Positions 8,169-17,816 of a stretch of DNA of 41,054 nucleotides are shown one piece after another (position 1 is the stretch's first letter; every line of letters starts with the position of its first letter). The DNA is from Arenimonas metalli CF5-1. Lineage in GTDB: Bacteria > Pseudomonadota > Gammaproteobacteria > Xanthomonadales > Xanthomonadaceae. The notes under the pieces are model-generated. The model saw only the letters and a list, made by a program, of their open reading frames with translations. It was not told the origin of the DNA and did not search any database. Position numbers and translations under genes: made by a program. Where the stretch lies: NCBI RefSeq assembly GCF_000747155.1, contig NZ_AVCK01000024.1, forward strand, positions 1 to 41,054. Reading direction: 5' to 3'.

Positions 8169-8486
8169 CTACTCCGGATAAGCCACCCAATTCCCGGCCT
8201 CCCGCACGAAGCGCACCTCCTGCGCCTCGTTGCTCTGCACCGCCTGCCCATCGACGGTGAACTTCACGTCCATCGCCACCGCGCACAGCACGCCCGGCCC
8301 TTTCCCGGGCTCGCGGCAATCGCTGAGGCTGAAGGCGGCGACCTCGGTCACCTTGATCTGCCGCGCCCCCGGCCGCTCCATCCGCACCACCAGCGCATCG
8401 CGCGCCTGGTCGGCCGTGGGCCAGGACGGCGCGCAGCCGGCCAGCAGGGCCAGGGGAACAAGGGCAAGGCAAGCAAGCAGGCGCAT
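8169..8486 (-). CDS. Small predicted lipoprotein
   Basis: This 105-residue protein has a lipoprotein signal peptide with lipobox LLAGC (Cys at residue 18), so the mature part of about 88 residues should be lipid-anchored. Asp is not at position +2, so outer-membrane sorting is likely. The rest is a small alpha/beta domain with two further cysteines (SDCREP, VLCAVA). I do not recognise the family. AGGAG lies 6 bases before the ATG, and TACACT (8510-8515, minus strand) may be the -10 box. The function is unknown. Confidence 0.8.
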   Translation of the reverse strand: MRLLACLALVPLALLAGCAPSWPTADQARDALVVRMERPGARQIKVTEVAAFSLSDCREPGKGPGVLCAVAMDVKFTVDGQAVQSNEAQEVRFVREAGNWVAYPE

Positions 8487-8521
8487 GGCGGACTCCTGAA
8501 GGGAGCCCGAGTGTAAAACGC

Positions 8522-8767
8522 TCAGTCCACCAGCCGCACGCGGAAACCCTGCGCCGCCAGCTGCCCGACCAGGGACACCATCTCCGCGCTCTCCACCCGC
8601 ACTGACTGGCCGGACTTGAGCCGCGCGAAATACTCCTGCGCCCGCCCGGGGAAGAACACCTGCAGCGCCTGCAGCGTGCGCTCGGGCTTGTCGGCCAAGT
8701 GATAGTGGTCGAGCAATTCCACCGCCCGCGGCGATGCCTGCGGCGTGGCCGCGCGATAGTCATCCAT
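8522..8767 (-). CDS. Small hypothetical protein
   Basis: This 81-residue protein (MDDYRAATPQ to RVRLVD) has no signal peptide or membrane segment and is predicted to be soluble, with helical and then alpha/beta content. No family is recognised. The start at 8767 is chosen because AGGGG lies about 8 bases upstream; an in-frame ATG at 8794 would add nine residues. It lies upstream of the lipoprotein gene on the same strand with a 35-base gap. Confidence 0.65.
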   Translation of the reverse strand: MDDYRAATPQASPRAVELLDHYHLADKPERTLQALQVFFPGRAQEYFARLKSGQSVRVESAEMVSLVGQLAAQGFRVRLVD

Positions 8768-8840
8768 GAATGAAACCCCTGTGAAGGCCGCCACCCTAAG
8801 CGCCTACACACCCCCCCACCACGCGAATCTTTCGCTCCCC

Positions 8841-8870
8841 CTGTGGGAGGGACTTCAGCCCCGATGCTTC
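8841..8870. repeat. Half REP
   Basis: CTGTGGGAGG, GACTTCAGCC and CCGATGC form one REP arm. It abuts the stop codon of the epimerase gene read from the other strand (TGA at 8871-8869), so the REP begins where the gene ends. Confidence 0.88.
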
Positions 8871-9879
8871 AAACCTTGTAGTAATCCCGATACCAAGCCA
8901 CGAACCGCCCCACCCCCTCCTCCACATTCACGGACGGCCGGTACCCCACGTTGGCAATCAGGTCCGACACATCCGCCTCGGTATCAGGCACGTCCCCCGC
9001 CTGCAGCGGCAGCAGCTGCAGCGTGGCCTTCTTGCCCAGGCACTGCTCCAGCACCTCGATATAGCGCAGCAGCTGCACCGGCTGTTCGTTGCCGATGTTG
9101 TAGATCCGGTACGGCGCCACGCCGCTGGTGGCCGGGTCCGGTGCCAGGCCGTTCCAGGCCGGCTCCTTGCCCGGCACGGTGTCGAGCGCGCGCACCACGC
9201 CTTCCACGATGTCGTCCACGTAGGTGAAGCTGCGCTTGTGGTGGCCGTGGTTGAAGACCTTTATCGGCTCGCCGGCCAGGATGGCCTTGGTGAATAGGAA
9301 CAGCGCCATGTCCGGCCGGCCCCAGGGCCCGTACACGGTGAAGAAGCGCAGGCCGGTGGTGGGAATGCCGTAGAGGTGCGAATAGCTGTGCGCCATCTGC
9401 TCGTTGGCCTTCTTGGTGGCCGCGTACAGAGTGAGCGGGTGCTCGGTGGGCGAATGCTCCGAGAACGGCATCTTCAGGTTGGCGCCGTAGACCGAACTGG
9501 TCGAGGCGTAGACCAGGTGCTCAATGCCGTGGTGGCGGCAGCCTTCAAGCACGTGCAGGAAGCCGGTGACGTTGCTGGACACGTACACGTGCGGGTTCTC
9601 GGCCGCGTAGCGCACGCCCGCCTGAGCCGCCAGGTTCACCACGCGCTGCGGCTTGTACTTGGTAAAGACCGACTCGACCGCCGCCCGATCGGCCAGGTCG
9701 GCCGTGACGTGCGTGTAGCCCGGCAGCACCTGCAGGCGGGCCAGGCGGGCCTGCTTCAGGGTCGGGTCGTAGTAGTCGTTGAGGTTGTCGAAGCCGATAA
9801 CCTCGTCGCCGCGGGCGAGGAGGACCTGGGCGACGTGGGAGCCGATGAAGCCGGCAGTGCCGGTGACAAGAACGGTCAT
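8869..9879 (-). CDS. NAD-dependent nucleotide-sugar epimerase, UDP-uronate 4-epimerase type
   Basis: This 336-residue short-chain-dehydrogenase-type epimerase has the NAD motif TGTAGFIG near residue 6, [17 protein letters not shown] typical of UDP-glucuronate 4-epimerases (CapI/LpsL), the catalytic Ser/Thr stretch [11 protein letters not shown] and the YAATKKANE (YxxxK) pair near residue 153. [17 protein letters not shown] and [11 protein letters not shown] are further family signatures. It should invert C4 of a UDP-sugar acid for surface polysaccharide. It follows the TviB-like dehydrogenase by 51 bases on the same strand; together they could make a UDP-galactose-type uronic acid. Whether the substrate is UDP-GlcA or UDP-GlcNAcA is undecided. 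Confidence 0.9.
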   Translation of the reverse strand: MTVLVTGTAGFIGSHVAQVLLARGDEVIGFDNLNDYYDPTLKQARLARLQVLPGYTHVTADLADRAAVESVFTKYKPQRVVNLAAQAGVRYAAENPHVYVSSNVTGFLHVLEGCRHHGIEHLVYASTSSVYGANLKMPFSEHSPTEHPLTLYAATKKANEQMAHSYSHLYGIPTTGLRFFTVYGPWGRPDMALFLFTKAILAGEPIKVFNHGHHKRSFTYVDDIVEGVVRALDTVPGKEPAWNGLAPDPATSGVAPYRIYNIGNEQPVQLLRYIEVLEQCLGKKATLQLLPLQAGDVPDTEADVSDLIANVGYRPSVNVEEGVGRFVAWYRDYYKV

Positions 9880-9930
9880 GACTTATTGTTCAATCTAAGC
9901 TTCATGGAGAAAGCCCGGCCCGCACTTGTC

Positions 9931-11208
9931 CTAAAGTCGAGCATCGATCGCATCGCGCGGAAGGACGTGCTTGACATCATAAATCACGGAACCGGGCTTT
10001 CCGAATGCACGAATCCCATCAGCGCCGAGCAATCGGAACTGGTCATGCGCCACTGCCACGACGATCGCATCATAGGCCCCGGCTTCCGGCTTGGCCACAG
10101 GATTCAGACCGTACTCTTGCTTGGCCTGTTCAACGTCAACCCAAGGGTCGAAAACATCCACCTTGACGTTGTAGTCGACCAGCGTCTCGATGATGTCAAC
10201 CACTCGCGAGTTTCGCAGATCGGAGCAGTTCTCTTTGAACGAAAGCCCCATGACCAATACCCTTGCGCGCACGGGATTCATCCCCTTGCGCAGCATGAGC
10301 TTGACAACCTGGTCAGCCACGTAGAAACCCATGGAATCGTTGGTGCGGCGGCCTGCAAGTATGACCTGCGGATGGTGCCCAATCTGCTGCGCTTTATGGG
10401 TCAAGTAGTACGGGTCGACACCAATGCAATGGCCGCCAACGAGTCCGGGGCGGAATGGCAGGAAATTCCATTTAGTCCCCGCTGCCTCCAGCACCTCGAG
10501 CGTGTCGATGCCCAGCTTGTTGAAAAGGATCGCCAAGTCATTGACGAGCGCAATATTCAGATCGCGCTGGGTGTTTTCGATCACCTTCGCGGCTTCTGCG
10601 ACTTTCAAGCTGCTGGCCTTGTGAGTACCTGCCTTGATTATGCGGCGATACAATTCGTCCACGTAGTCGGCCGCCTGCGGCGTACTACCGCTTGTCACTT
10701 TCATAACGTCAGGCAGTCGATGGACCTTATCACCGGGATTAATACGCTCCGGACTGTACCCACAGAAGAAGTCCCGGTTGAATTCCAGACCCGATAGCGA
10801 CTCCAGGATTGGTACACAAACCTCTTCGGTGCAGCCCGGATATACCGTGCTCTCGTAAACAACCACGTCACCCGGCTTCATTATCCGACCCACAGCCTCG
10901 CTTGCTCGCAAGAGCGGCCCCAAATCGGGACGCTTCGCAGAATCGATGGGCGTGGGTACGGTGACGATGTAGACATTACAATCCGCGATGTCAGTTAACA
11001 GCGCGGTGTAACGTAGGTGCGTACTGTCGGCCAATTCAGTGGCATCGCACTCTAAGGTACTGTCGCGACCTTTTTTCAGCTCGGTTACTCGGGATGCTTG
11101 GATGTCGTAGCCGACGGTCGGAAAATGCTTGCCGAACTCCACCGCGAGCGGCAGGCCGACGTATCCAAGGCCGATGACGGCGATTCGAACTTCTTGTGAA
11201 TTGAACAT
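9931..11208 (-). CDS. UDP-N-acetylhexosamine/hexose 6-dehydrogenase (TviB/WbpO-like)
   Basis: This 425-residue enzyme oxidises the C6 hydroxyl of a UDP-sugar to a carboxylate in two NAD-dependent steps. It has the Rossmann motif [11 protein letters not shown] near residue 12, [24 protein letters not shown], the catalytic-cysteine motif [16 protein letters not shown] near residue 270, and [15 protein letters not shown] near 330. The overall pattern is that of TviB/WbpO-type UDP-GlcNAc/GalNAc dehydrogenases and not Ugd. Base use is clearly less GC-rich than the neighbours (32 of 60 in 10981-11040, against 40 of 60 in 9001-9060 of the next gene), suggesting horizontal transfer. It lies between manC and the epimerase on one strand. 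Confidence 0.92.
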   Translation of the reverse strand: MFNSQEVRIAVIGLGYVGLPLAVEFGKHFPTVGYDIQASRVTELKKGRDSTLECDATELADSTHLRYTALLTDIADCNVYIVTVPTPIDSAKRPDLGPLLRASEAVGRIMKPGDVVVYESTVYPGCTEEVCVPILESLSGLEFNRDFFCGYSPERINPGDKVHRLPDVMKVTSGSTPQAADYVDELYRRIIKAGTHKASSLKVAEAAKVIENTQRDLNIALVNDLAILFNKLGIDTLEVLEAAGTKWNFLPFRPGLVGGHCIGVDPYYLTHKAQQIGHHPQVILAGRRTNDSMGFYVADQVVKLMLRKGMNPVRARVLVMGLSFKENCSDLRNSRVVDIIETLVDYNVKVDVFDPWVDVEQAKQEYGLNPVAKPEAGAYDAIVVAVAHDQFRLLGADGIRAFGKPGSVIYDVKHVLPRDAIDARL

Positions 11209-11338
11209 GCCATGGGCACTCCGATCGAGGCCTACATGCTACTCTGAACCTGTTAGATACGGCCGCCCTGTGCCCCGACTTGCGGGGATCCCGTCGCGCC
11301 GCCAGGGTGCCGGCCGGAGGTTTCAGCCGTGCAACGCC

Positions 11339-12817
11339 TCAGACGCTGCGGCCGTAAACATCCTCGAACCGCACGATGTCGTCCTCGCCGAGATAGCTGC
11401 CCGACTGCACCTCGATCAGCTCCAGCGGAACCTTGCCCGGGTTCTCTAGGCGGTGCTTACTGCCCAGCGGGATGTAGGTGCTCTGGTTTTCGGCCAGCAG
11501 GAACACCTTGTCATCGCAGGTAACCCGGGCACTGCCGCTGACCACGATCCAGTGCTCGGCCCGGTGGTGGTGCATCTGCAGGCTGAGCGCGGCGCCGGGC
11601 TTGACCACGATGCGCTTGACCTGGAACCGGTCGCCGCTGTCGATGCCGTCGTAGCTGCCCCAGGGACGATACACCTTGCGGTGCACGCTGGCCTGCGGAC
11701 GACCCTGCGATTTCAGGACTGAAACTATCTCCTTGACTTTCTGTACCTGGTCTTTCGCCGCGACCAGCAGTGCATCGTCGGTATCCACCACGATCACGTC
11801 CTGCAGGCCGAGCAGGCTGACCAGGCGGCGCCCGCCCCAGGCCAGCGTGTTGCGGCAGTCGATCGCGAGCACGTCGCCGTGGTGGGCATTGCCATCCGGA
11901 TCCTGGTCGGCGATCTCCCAGAGCGCCGACCACGAGCCTACATCGCTCCAGCCGACGTCGATGGGCAGCACGGCGGCGTGCGAAGTTTTTTCCATCACCG
12001 CGTAATCGATGGAGTCGGACGGGCAGGCTTCGAAGGCCGCGCGGTCGAGCCGCAGGAAATCGGCATCGCGCTTCGCGCCGGCGAGCGCGGTCTTGGCGGC
12101 GGCGAGGATGGCGGGCGCGAAGGCGGCCAGTTCCTCGAGGTAGCGCGAGGCGCGGAACAGGAACATGCCCGAGTTCCAGAAGTAATCGCCGCTGGCGACG
12201 TAGGCCTGGGCCGTGGCCAGGTCCGGCTTCTCCACGAACCGCTCGACGACGCGAGCACCCCCTGTAGGAGGGACTTCAGTCCCGAAGCCCTTCGCTGAAA
12301 GCTTCGGGCCTGAAGGCCCTCCTACAGGGAGCGCGGCGGATTTGATGTAGCCGTAGCCGGTCTCCGGGCCCGTGGGCACGATGCCGAAGGTGACCAGCTT
12401 GCCGGCCTCGGCCGCGGGCGCGGCGGCCAGCACGGCGGCGCGGAAGCCGGCCTCGTCGCGGATCACGTGGTCCGACGGCAACACCAGCAGCAGCGGGTCG
12501 GCGCCGCCGGCCTGGGCCTGCATCGCGGCCGCGGCGATGGCCGGGGCGGTGTTGCGGCCCACGGGCTCGAGCAGCAGCGCGGCCGGGGTCACGCCCAGCT
12601 GGCGCAGCTGTTCGGCCACCATGAACCGGTGCTCTTCGTTCGCCACCACGATCGGCGCGGCCGCGCCGGGCATCCCGGCCAGGCGCCGCCAGGTCGCCTG
12701 CAACAGCGACTGCTCGCCCACCAGCGGCTGGAACTGCTTGGGGTGGGTCTCGCGCGACAGCGGCCAGAGCCGCGTGCCTGAACCGCCGGACAGAAGGACG
12801 GGGATGATCTGGGGCAT
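11339..12817 (-). CDS. manC: Mannose-1-phosphate guanylyltransferase / mannose-6-phosphate isomerase, with an in-frame REP
   Basis: This 492-residue bifunctional enzyme (also called xanB/algA) makes mannose 6-phosphate and GDP-mannose for surface polysaccharides. The N-terminal nucleotidyltransferase has LLSGGSGTRLWPLSRETHPKQF near residue 8 (split here as LLSGGSGTRLWPLSRE) and FVEKPDLATA near 194. The C-terminal cupin isomerase has RPWGSYDGIDSGDRFQVKRI and MHHHRAEHWIVVSG. Between GYGYIKSAAL and RVVERFVEKP lies a segment of about 22 residues, [16 protein letters not shown] then TEVPPTGG (about 164-188), translated from a complete REP palindrome; without it the length would be about 470, as in the family. 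The frame stays open. The ATG at 12817 is chosen because the domain starts there. Confidence 0.93.
   Translation of the reverse strand: MPQIIPVLLSGGSGTRLWPLSRETHPKQFQPLVGEQSLLQATWRRLAGMPGAAAPIVVANEEHRFMVAEQLRQLGVTPAALLLEPVGRNTAPAIAAAAMQAQAGGADPLLLVLPSDHVIRDEAGFRAAVLAAAPAAEAGKLVTFGIVPTGPETGYGYIKSAALPVGGPSGPKLSAKGFGTEVPPTGGARVVERFVEKPDLATAQAYVASGDYFWNSGMFLFRASRYLEELAAFAPAILAAAKTALAGAKRDADFLRLDRAAFEACPSDSIDYAVMEKTSHAAVLPIDVGWSDVGSWSALWEIADQDPDGNAHHGDVLAIDCRNTLAWGGRRLVSLLGLQDVIVVDTDDALLVAAKDQVQKVKEIVSVLKSQGRPQASVHRKVYRPWGSYDGIDSGDRFQVKRIVVKPGAALSLQMHHHRAEHWIVVSGSARVTCDDKVFLLAENQSTYIPLGSKHRLENPGKVPLELIEVQSGSYLGEDDIVRFEDVYGRSV
12262..12327. repeat. Full REP palindrome inside manC (66 bp)
   Basis: The outer stem CTGTAGGAGG/CCTCCTACAG and hairpins GGGACTTCAGTCCC and GGGCCTGAAGGCCC are complete. 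The central loop is one base shorter than in the usual 67-bp copies. The copy is therefore 22 codons long and keeps the manC frame with no stop codon. Confidence 0.95.
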
Positions 12818-12866
12818 GGGGATTTGCCGTGGAAAACACGCCTCCATGATGCCCTGCCCCGCCCGT

Positions 12867-12932
12867 TTGTAGGAGGGTCTTCAGGCCCGAAGCTTTACGC
12901 GAAGGGCTTCGGGCCTGAAGGCCCTCCTACAA
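12867..12932. repeat. Full REP palindrome between manC and amgK (66 bp)
   Basis: The outer stem is TTGTAGGAGG/CCTCCTACAA, where C:G has become T:A at the ends. The left hairpin GGGTCTTCAGGCCC contains a G.T-type mismatch; the right hairpin is GGGCCTGAAGGCCC. It separates the divergent manC and amgK genes and ends 14 bases before the amgK -10-like box. Confidence 0.93.
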
Positions 12933-12946
12933 GGTGTCCGCCGGGT

Positions 12947-14643
<1,697 letters not shown>

Positions 14644-14646
14644 GCG

Positions 14647-15345
14647 CTAGGCCGCGCCGTCCTGCAGCAGGGTGCGCAGGAAGGGAATGGTGATGCGGCG
14701 CTGCGCGGCCAGGCTGGCGCGATCGATCCGCTCCAGCAGTTTGGTCAGGCTGGCCAGATCGCGGTCGACGCGGCGCAGCAGGTAATCGAGCACTGCGTCG
14801 TCGAGCTCCAGTCCGCGGCGGAAGCCGCGCTGGCGCAGCACTTCGCGCCGGCCGGCGTCATCGAGCGGCTCGAGCGCGAAGCGCACGCACTGCCCCAGGC
14901 GCGTGACCAGATCCGGCAGCTGCAGGCCGAGCGCGGCCGGATTGCCGCGCGCGGCGTAGATCACCACGGCGCCGCTGGCGCGCGCGCGGTTGTGGAAATG
15001 GAACAGCGCTTCCTCGTCCTCGCGGCTGCCCGCGATGGCGTCGAGGCCATCGAGGCAGAGCAGCGCGCTGCCCTCCTGCGCGGCCAGGGCGTCGCCCAGT
15101 CGCCCGGCGAACGCGGCCAGCGGCAGGTAGGCGGCGCGCCGGCCGGCGGCGGTGGCTTCGGCGCAGGCGGCGAGCAGGAGATGCGTCTTGCCGCTGCCCG
15201 CCGGGCCCGCGAGGAACAGCCAGTCGCCCGCCTCGCCGCGCGCGCCGGCGCGCACCGCATCGCGCACGGCCGGCTGGCCATGGAAGGCATCGAACTGCTG
15301 GTCGGGCGGCGTGCGCAGCGACAGCGGAAGCTGCGGGGTACTCAC
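14647..15345 (-). CDS. hda: DnaA regulatory inactivator Hda
   Basis: This 232-residue AAA+ protein, with the DNA-loaded sliding clamp, stimulates ATP hydrolysis on DnaA after initiation. The N-terminal PQLPLSL is the clamp-binding motif, Walker A is AGPAGSGKTHLL near residue 46, and CLDGLDAIAG is Walker B. There is no DNA-binding domain IV as in DnaA. The start is a GTG at 15345 whose first bases overlap the TGA stop of perM, so the two are probably translationally coupled. It is last in the DUF2066-perM-hda set, an arrangement known from other gammaproteobacteria. Confidence 0.94.
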   Translation of the reverse strand: MSTPQLPLSLRTPPDQQFDAFHGQPAVRDAVRAGARGEAGDWLFLAGPAGSGKTHLLLAACAEATAAGRRAAYLPLAAFAGRLGDALAAQEGSALLCLDGLDAIAGSREDEEALFHFHNRARASGAVVIYAARGNPAALGLQLPDLVTRLGQCVRFALEPLDDAGRREVLRQRGFRRGLELDDAVLDYLLRRVDRDLASLTKLLERIDRASLAAQRRITIPFLRTLLQDGAA

Positions 15346-16457
15346 GGCTCTTTGATGATCACCGACTCGTCGGCGCCGTAGAGCTGGCTGGCGGTGTAGC
15401 GCGCGTGGGCGTAGCGCAGCACCACCACCAGCACCGCCGCGAACGGCAGCGCCAGCAGCACGCCGAGGAAGCCGAAGAGCTGGCCGCCGGCCATGATCGC
15501 GAAGATCACCGCCACCGGATGCAGGCCGATCTTGTCGCCCACCAGCCACGGCGTCAGCCAGAAGCTCTCGAGCAGCTGGCCCAGGCCGAACACGCCCAGC
15601 ACCAGCGCCAGGTGCATCAGGTCGCCGTGCTGCACCAGGGTGGCGATCACCGCCGCGCCCAGGCCCACGATGGCGCCCAGGTAAGGCACGAAGCTCACCA
15701 GGCCGGCGACGATGCCGATCAGGATGCCGAGGTCGACGCCGACCGCCGTCAGGCCGATCGCGTAGATCGCACCCAGCGCGATCATCACGCTGAGCTGGCC
15801 GCGGATGAAGCCGCCCAGCACCTGGTCGGACTCGTGCGTGAGCTGGGTCACCACCGGCTCGACCGGCCGCGGCAGCAGGTCGCGCACTTTCGCCAGCATG
15901 CCGGCGCCATCGCGCATGAAGTAGAAGGTCACCACCGGGATCAGCGCGAGGTTGGCGATCCAGCCCAGGATGGCCATGCCCGACTTCGACACGCCGCCGA
16001 ACACCGTCGCCGCGACGCCGCCGGCTTCCTGCCAGTGCTGCTTGAGCAGTTCGATGATCGCGCTCGGATCGATGTAGCCGGCCAGCTCGATCTTGAAGCG
16101 CTGCTCGGCCCAGGGCACCGCGGTGCCGGTGAGCCAGGCCCCGAAACGCGGCAGCCAGTCGATGAACTTCGACACCTGGTTCTCGATCAGCGGGATCAGC
16201 AGCAGCACCGCAAGCACGATCACCAGCGTCATCAGCGAGAACACCAGCAGCACCGCGATCGAACGCGAGCGGCCGCCGCGCTCGAGGCGGCGCACCAGCG
16301 GCTCGCCCAGCCAGGCCAGCAGGGCCGACACCACGAACGGGGTGAGGATCGGCGCCAGCAGCCACACCAGCACGCCGACCGCGGCGGCCAGGGCCAGCCA
16401 CTGCCAGCGGCGGCGGTCGCTGAACGGATCGGGCAGCGGTGCGGCGGGCGCGGTCAC
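15342..16457 (-). CDS. AI-2E/PerM family transporter
   Basis: This 371-residue polytopic membrane protein of the PerM (AI-2E) family has about eight hydrophobic segments. Examples are WLALAAAVGVLVWLLAPIL near residue 20, the long SIAVLLVFSLMTLVIVLAVL segment near 65, and the C-terminal block GILIGIVAGLVSFVPYLGAI (the conserved VPY) with GDKIGLHPVAVIFAIMAGG. Family members export small molecules or ions; the substrate here cannot be inferred. The start is a GTG at 16457 overlapping the stop of the DUF2066 gene, the same arrangement as at its own 3' end with hda. Confidence 0.92.
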   Translation of the reverse strand: MTAPAAPLPDPFSDRRRWQWLALAAAVGVLVWLLAPILTPFVVSALLAWLGEPLVRRLERGGRSRSIAVLLVFSLMTLVIVLAVLLLIPLIENQVSKFIDWLPRFGAWLTGTAVPWAEQRFKIELAGYIDPSAIIELLKQHWQEAGGVAATVFGGVSKSGMAILGWIANLALIPVVTFYFMRDGAGMLAKVRDLLPRPVEPVVTQLTHESDQVLGGFIRGQLSVMIALGAIYAIGLTAVGVDLGILIGIVAGLVSFVPYLGAIVGLGAAVIATLVQHGDLMHLALVLGVFGLGQLLESFWLTPWLVGDKIGLHPVAVIFAIMAGGQLFGFLGVLLALPFAAVLVVVLRYAHARYTASQLYGADESVIIKEP

Positions 16458-17644
16458 GGCAGCAGCCGGTAGGTGGGCACGCCGTCGGCAACGACGGGAT
16501 CCCGGGCCAGCACGCTGCCGGCGGCCACGAAGCGGTCGAAGCCCTCCACGCCGACGGCCAGGTCGAGCTCCAGCGTCAGCGCATCGGCTTCGGCGCGCAC
16601 CACGCGCAGGCCCTTCACCACCGCCAGCGTCTGCAGGTAGCCCATCGCGCGGGTGAAATCGGTGCCGTCGCGCAGGCCGGTCACGGCGACGGCGAGCTGG
16701 GTCGGCTCGCCGGCCTGCAGCGGCACGGCGTCGCGGCGGGCGATGGCGTCGGCGGCGCCGTCGGCGCCCGAGGCGATCGCGCGCTGCGGGCTGGCGTCGC
16801 TGAAGGACCAGCGCGAGAGCTCGGTCTCGCCGTCGCTCAGCACCCAGTCGGCGGTCCAGCCGGCGCCGGCGCGGTAAACGCGGCCCAGCAGCTGCACCTG
16901 CCCGCCGTAGCGCGCGGTCAGCGGCAGCATCGGCGCCGGGGTCTGGCTCCAGACGGTCTGCACCGCGGCCTGTTCGACCGCGCTGCCGGCCGGCATGCCG
17001 AAGCGCAGGCCGCGCTCGAGGCCGCGCTCGGCCAGCGGCTTCACCACCGCCAGCTGCTGGGCGTTGACCAGGCGCGCGCCGCGGCCGTCGTCGATCGCCA
17101 GCCACAGGATCGGCCGCGGGCGGCTGCCGCCCCAGTACTTCAGGCCGGCGGCGGCCACCAGCGCGTCCACGCCGTTGGGCTCGAAGGCGAAGCTCATCGT
17201 GGTCCGGTAGACCGGCACGCCGCCGATGGCGGTGTTGCCCTGCTGGTCGCTCGATTCGCGGGTGTCGCTGGTGGTGACGTAGGTCTGCGCGCTGGCCAGG
17301 GCCCGGCGCACCACCGGATGGTTGGCGGCCTGCGGGTCGCCGGTCAGCTTCACCACCACCTGGGCCAGGGCGCGGGCAGTGGCGGCGCGGCGCTCGCCGG
17401 CGCCCTGCGAGATCAGCGTCACCTGGCCCTGGTAAAGGCTCAGGTCGCGCTCGGCCGGCAGCCCGCCCGCCGGCGCATCGGCCAGCGGCCCCGCCACCGG
17501 CTCAGGCGCTGCCCCTTCCGTGGGAGGAACCGCGACCCCCACCGCAGCCCCTCCTGTGGGAGGGACTTCAGTCCCGATCGCCACGGCCGGCGCAAGCGCC
17601 ACCAGGCAGGCCAACAGGCAGGTTTTGATCAGGCTCGTACGCAT
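16454..17644 (-). CDS. DUF2066 family exported protein with REP-derived linker
   Basis: This 396-residue protein has a signal peptide (MRTSLIKTCLLACLVALAPA, cleavage near residue 22) and then a DUF2066 domain (LYQGQVTLISQGAGERRAA, about residues 68 to 200). Its molecular function is not known. Directly after the cleavage site the sequence reads [11 protein letters not shown] and then GVAVPPTEGA, a Pro/Gly/Ala-rich linker translated from one recognisable half REP and one degenerate half. The start at 17644 is chosen because it begins the signal peptide. It diverges from purM and is first of the overlapping DUF2066-perM-hda genes. Confidence 0.9.
   Translation of the reverse strand: MRTSLIKTCLLACLVALAPAVAIGTEVPPTGGAAVGVAVPPTEGAAPEPVAGPLADAPAGGLPAERDLSLYQGQVTLISQGAGERRAATARALAQVVVKLTGDPQAANHPVVRRALASAQTYVTTSDTRESSDQQGNTAIGGVPVYRTTMSFAFEPNGVDALVAAAGLKYWGGSRPRPILWLAIDDGRGARLVNAQQLAVVKPLAERGLERGLRFGMPAGSAVEQAAVQTVWSQTPAPMLPLTARYGGQVQLLGRVYRAGAGWTADWVLSDGETELSRWSFSDASPQRAIASGADGAADAIARRDAVPLQAGEPTQLAVAVTGLRDGTDFTRAMGYLQTLAVVKGLRVVRAEADALTLELDLAVGVEGFDRFVAAGSVLARDPVVADGVPTYRLLP
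17518..17540. repeat. Degenerate half REP in the DUF2066 gene
   Basis: CCGTGGGAGGAACCGCGACC matches the pattern CTGTGGGAGGGACTTCAGTC at most positions. It is translated as GVAVPPTEG, parallel to GTEVPPTGG from the better copy 13 bases away. Confidence 0.5.
17554..17580. repeat. Half REP within the DUF2066 gene
   Basis: CTGTGGGAGG, GACTTCAGTC and CCGATC form one arm. It is read in frame on the minus strand just after the signal peptide, giving [10 protein letters not shown]. Confidence 0.88.
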
Positions 17645-17713
17645 GGGGGGCTTCGCAGGAAACACAGGCCGCATGGTGCCGCATGGGGGGCTGGGGCGTC
17701 CAACCTCCGGGCG

Positions 17714-17744
17714 GGAAGCTTCGGGCCTGAAGGGCCTCCTACAG
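17714..17744. repeat. Half REP, right-arm orientation
   Basis: GAAGCTTCGG, GCCTGAAGGG and CCTCCTACAG form a right-type arm. It lies between the divergent DUF2066 and purM genes and precedes a left-type arm at 17756, the reverse of the usual arm order. Confidence 0.88.
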
Positions 17745-17755
17745 GGGCCGCGGGC

Positions 17756-17782
17756 CTGTAGGAGGGCCTTCAGGCCCGAACG
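17756..17782. repeat. Half REP abutting the purM promoter
   Basis: CTGTAGGAGG, GCCTTCAGGC and CCGAACG form a left-type arm ending 5 bases before the extended -10 of purM. Confidence 0.88.
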
Positions 17783-17786
17783 CTCT

Positions 17787-17795
17787 TGCTAGAAT
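17787..17795 (+). promoter_or_regulatory. Extended -10 promoter of purM
   Basis: TGCTAGAAT is an extended -10 (TG, one base, TAGAAT) placed 21 bases before the purM ATG. The -35 region falls inside the half REP and does not match the consensus, as is common with extended -10 promoters. Confidence 0.5.
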
Positions 17796-17816
17796 GCCTC
17801 CCTTCCCCGCGCCCGG

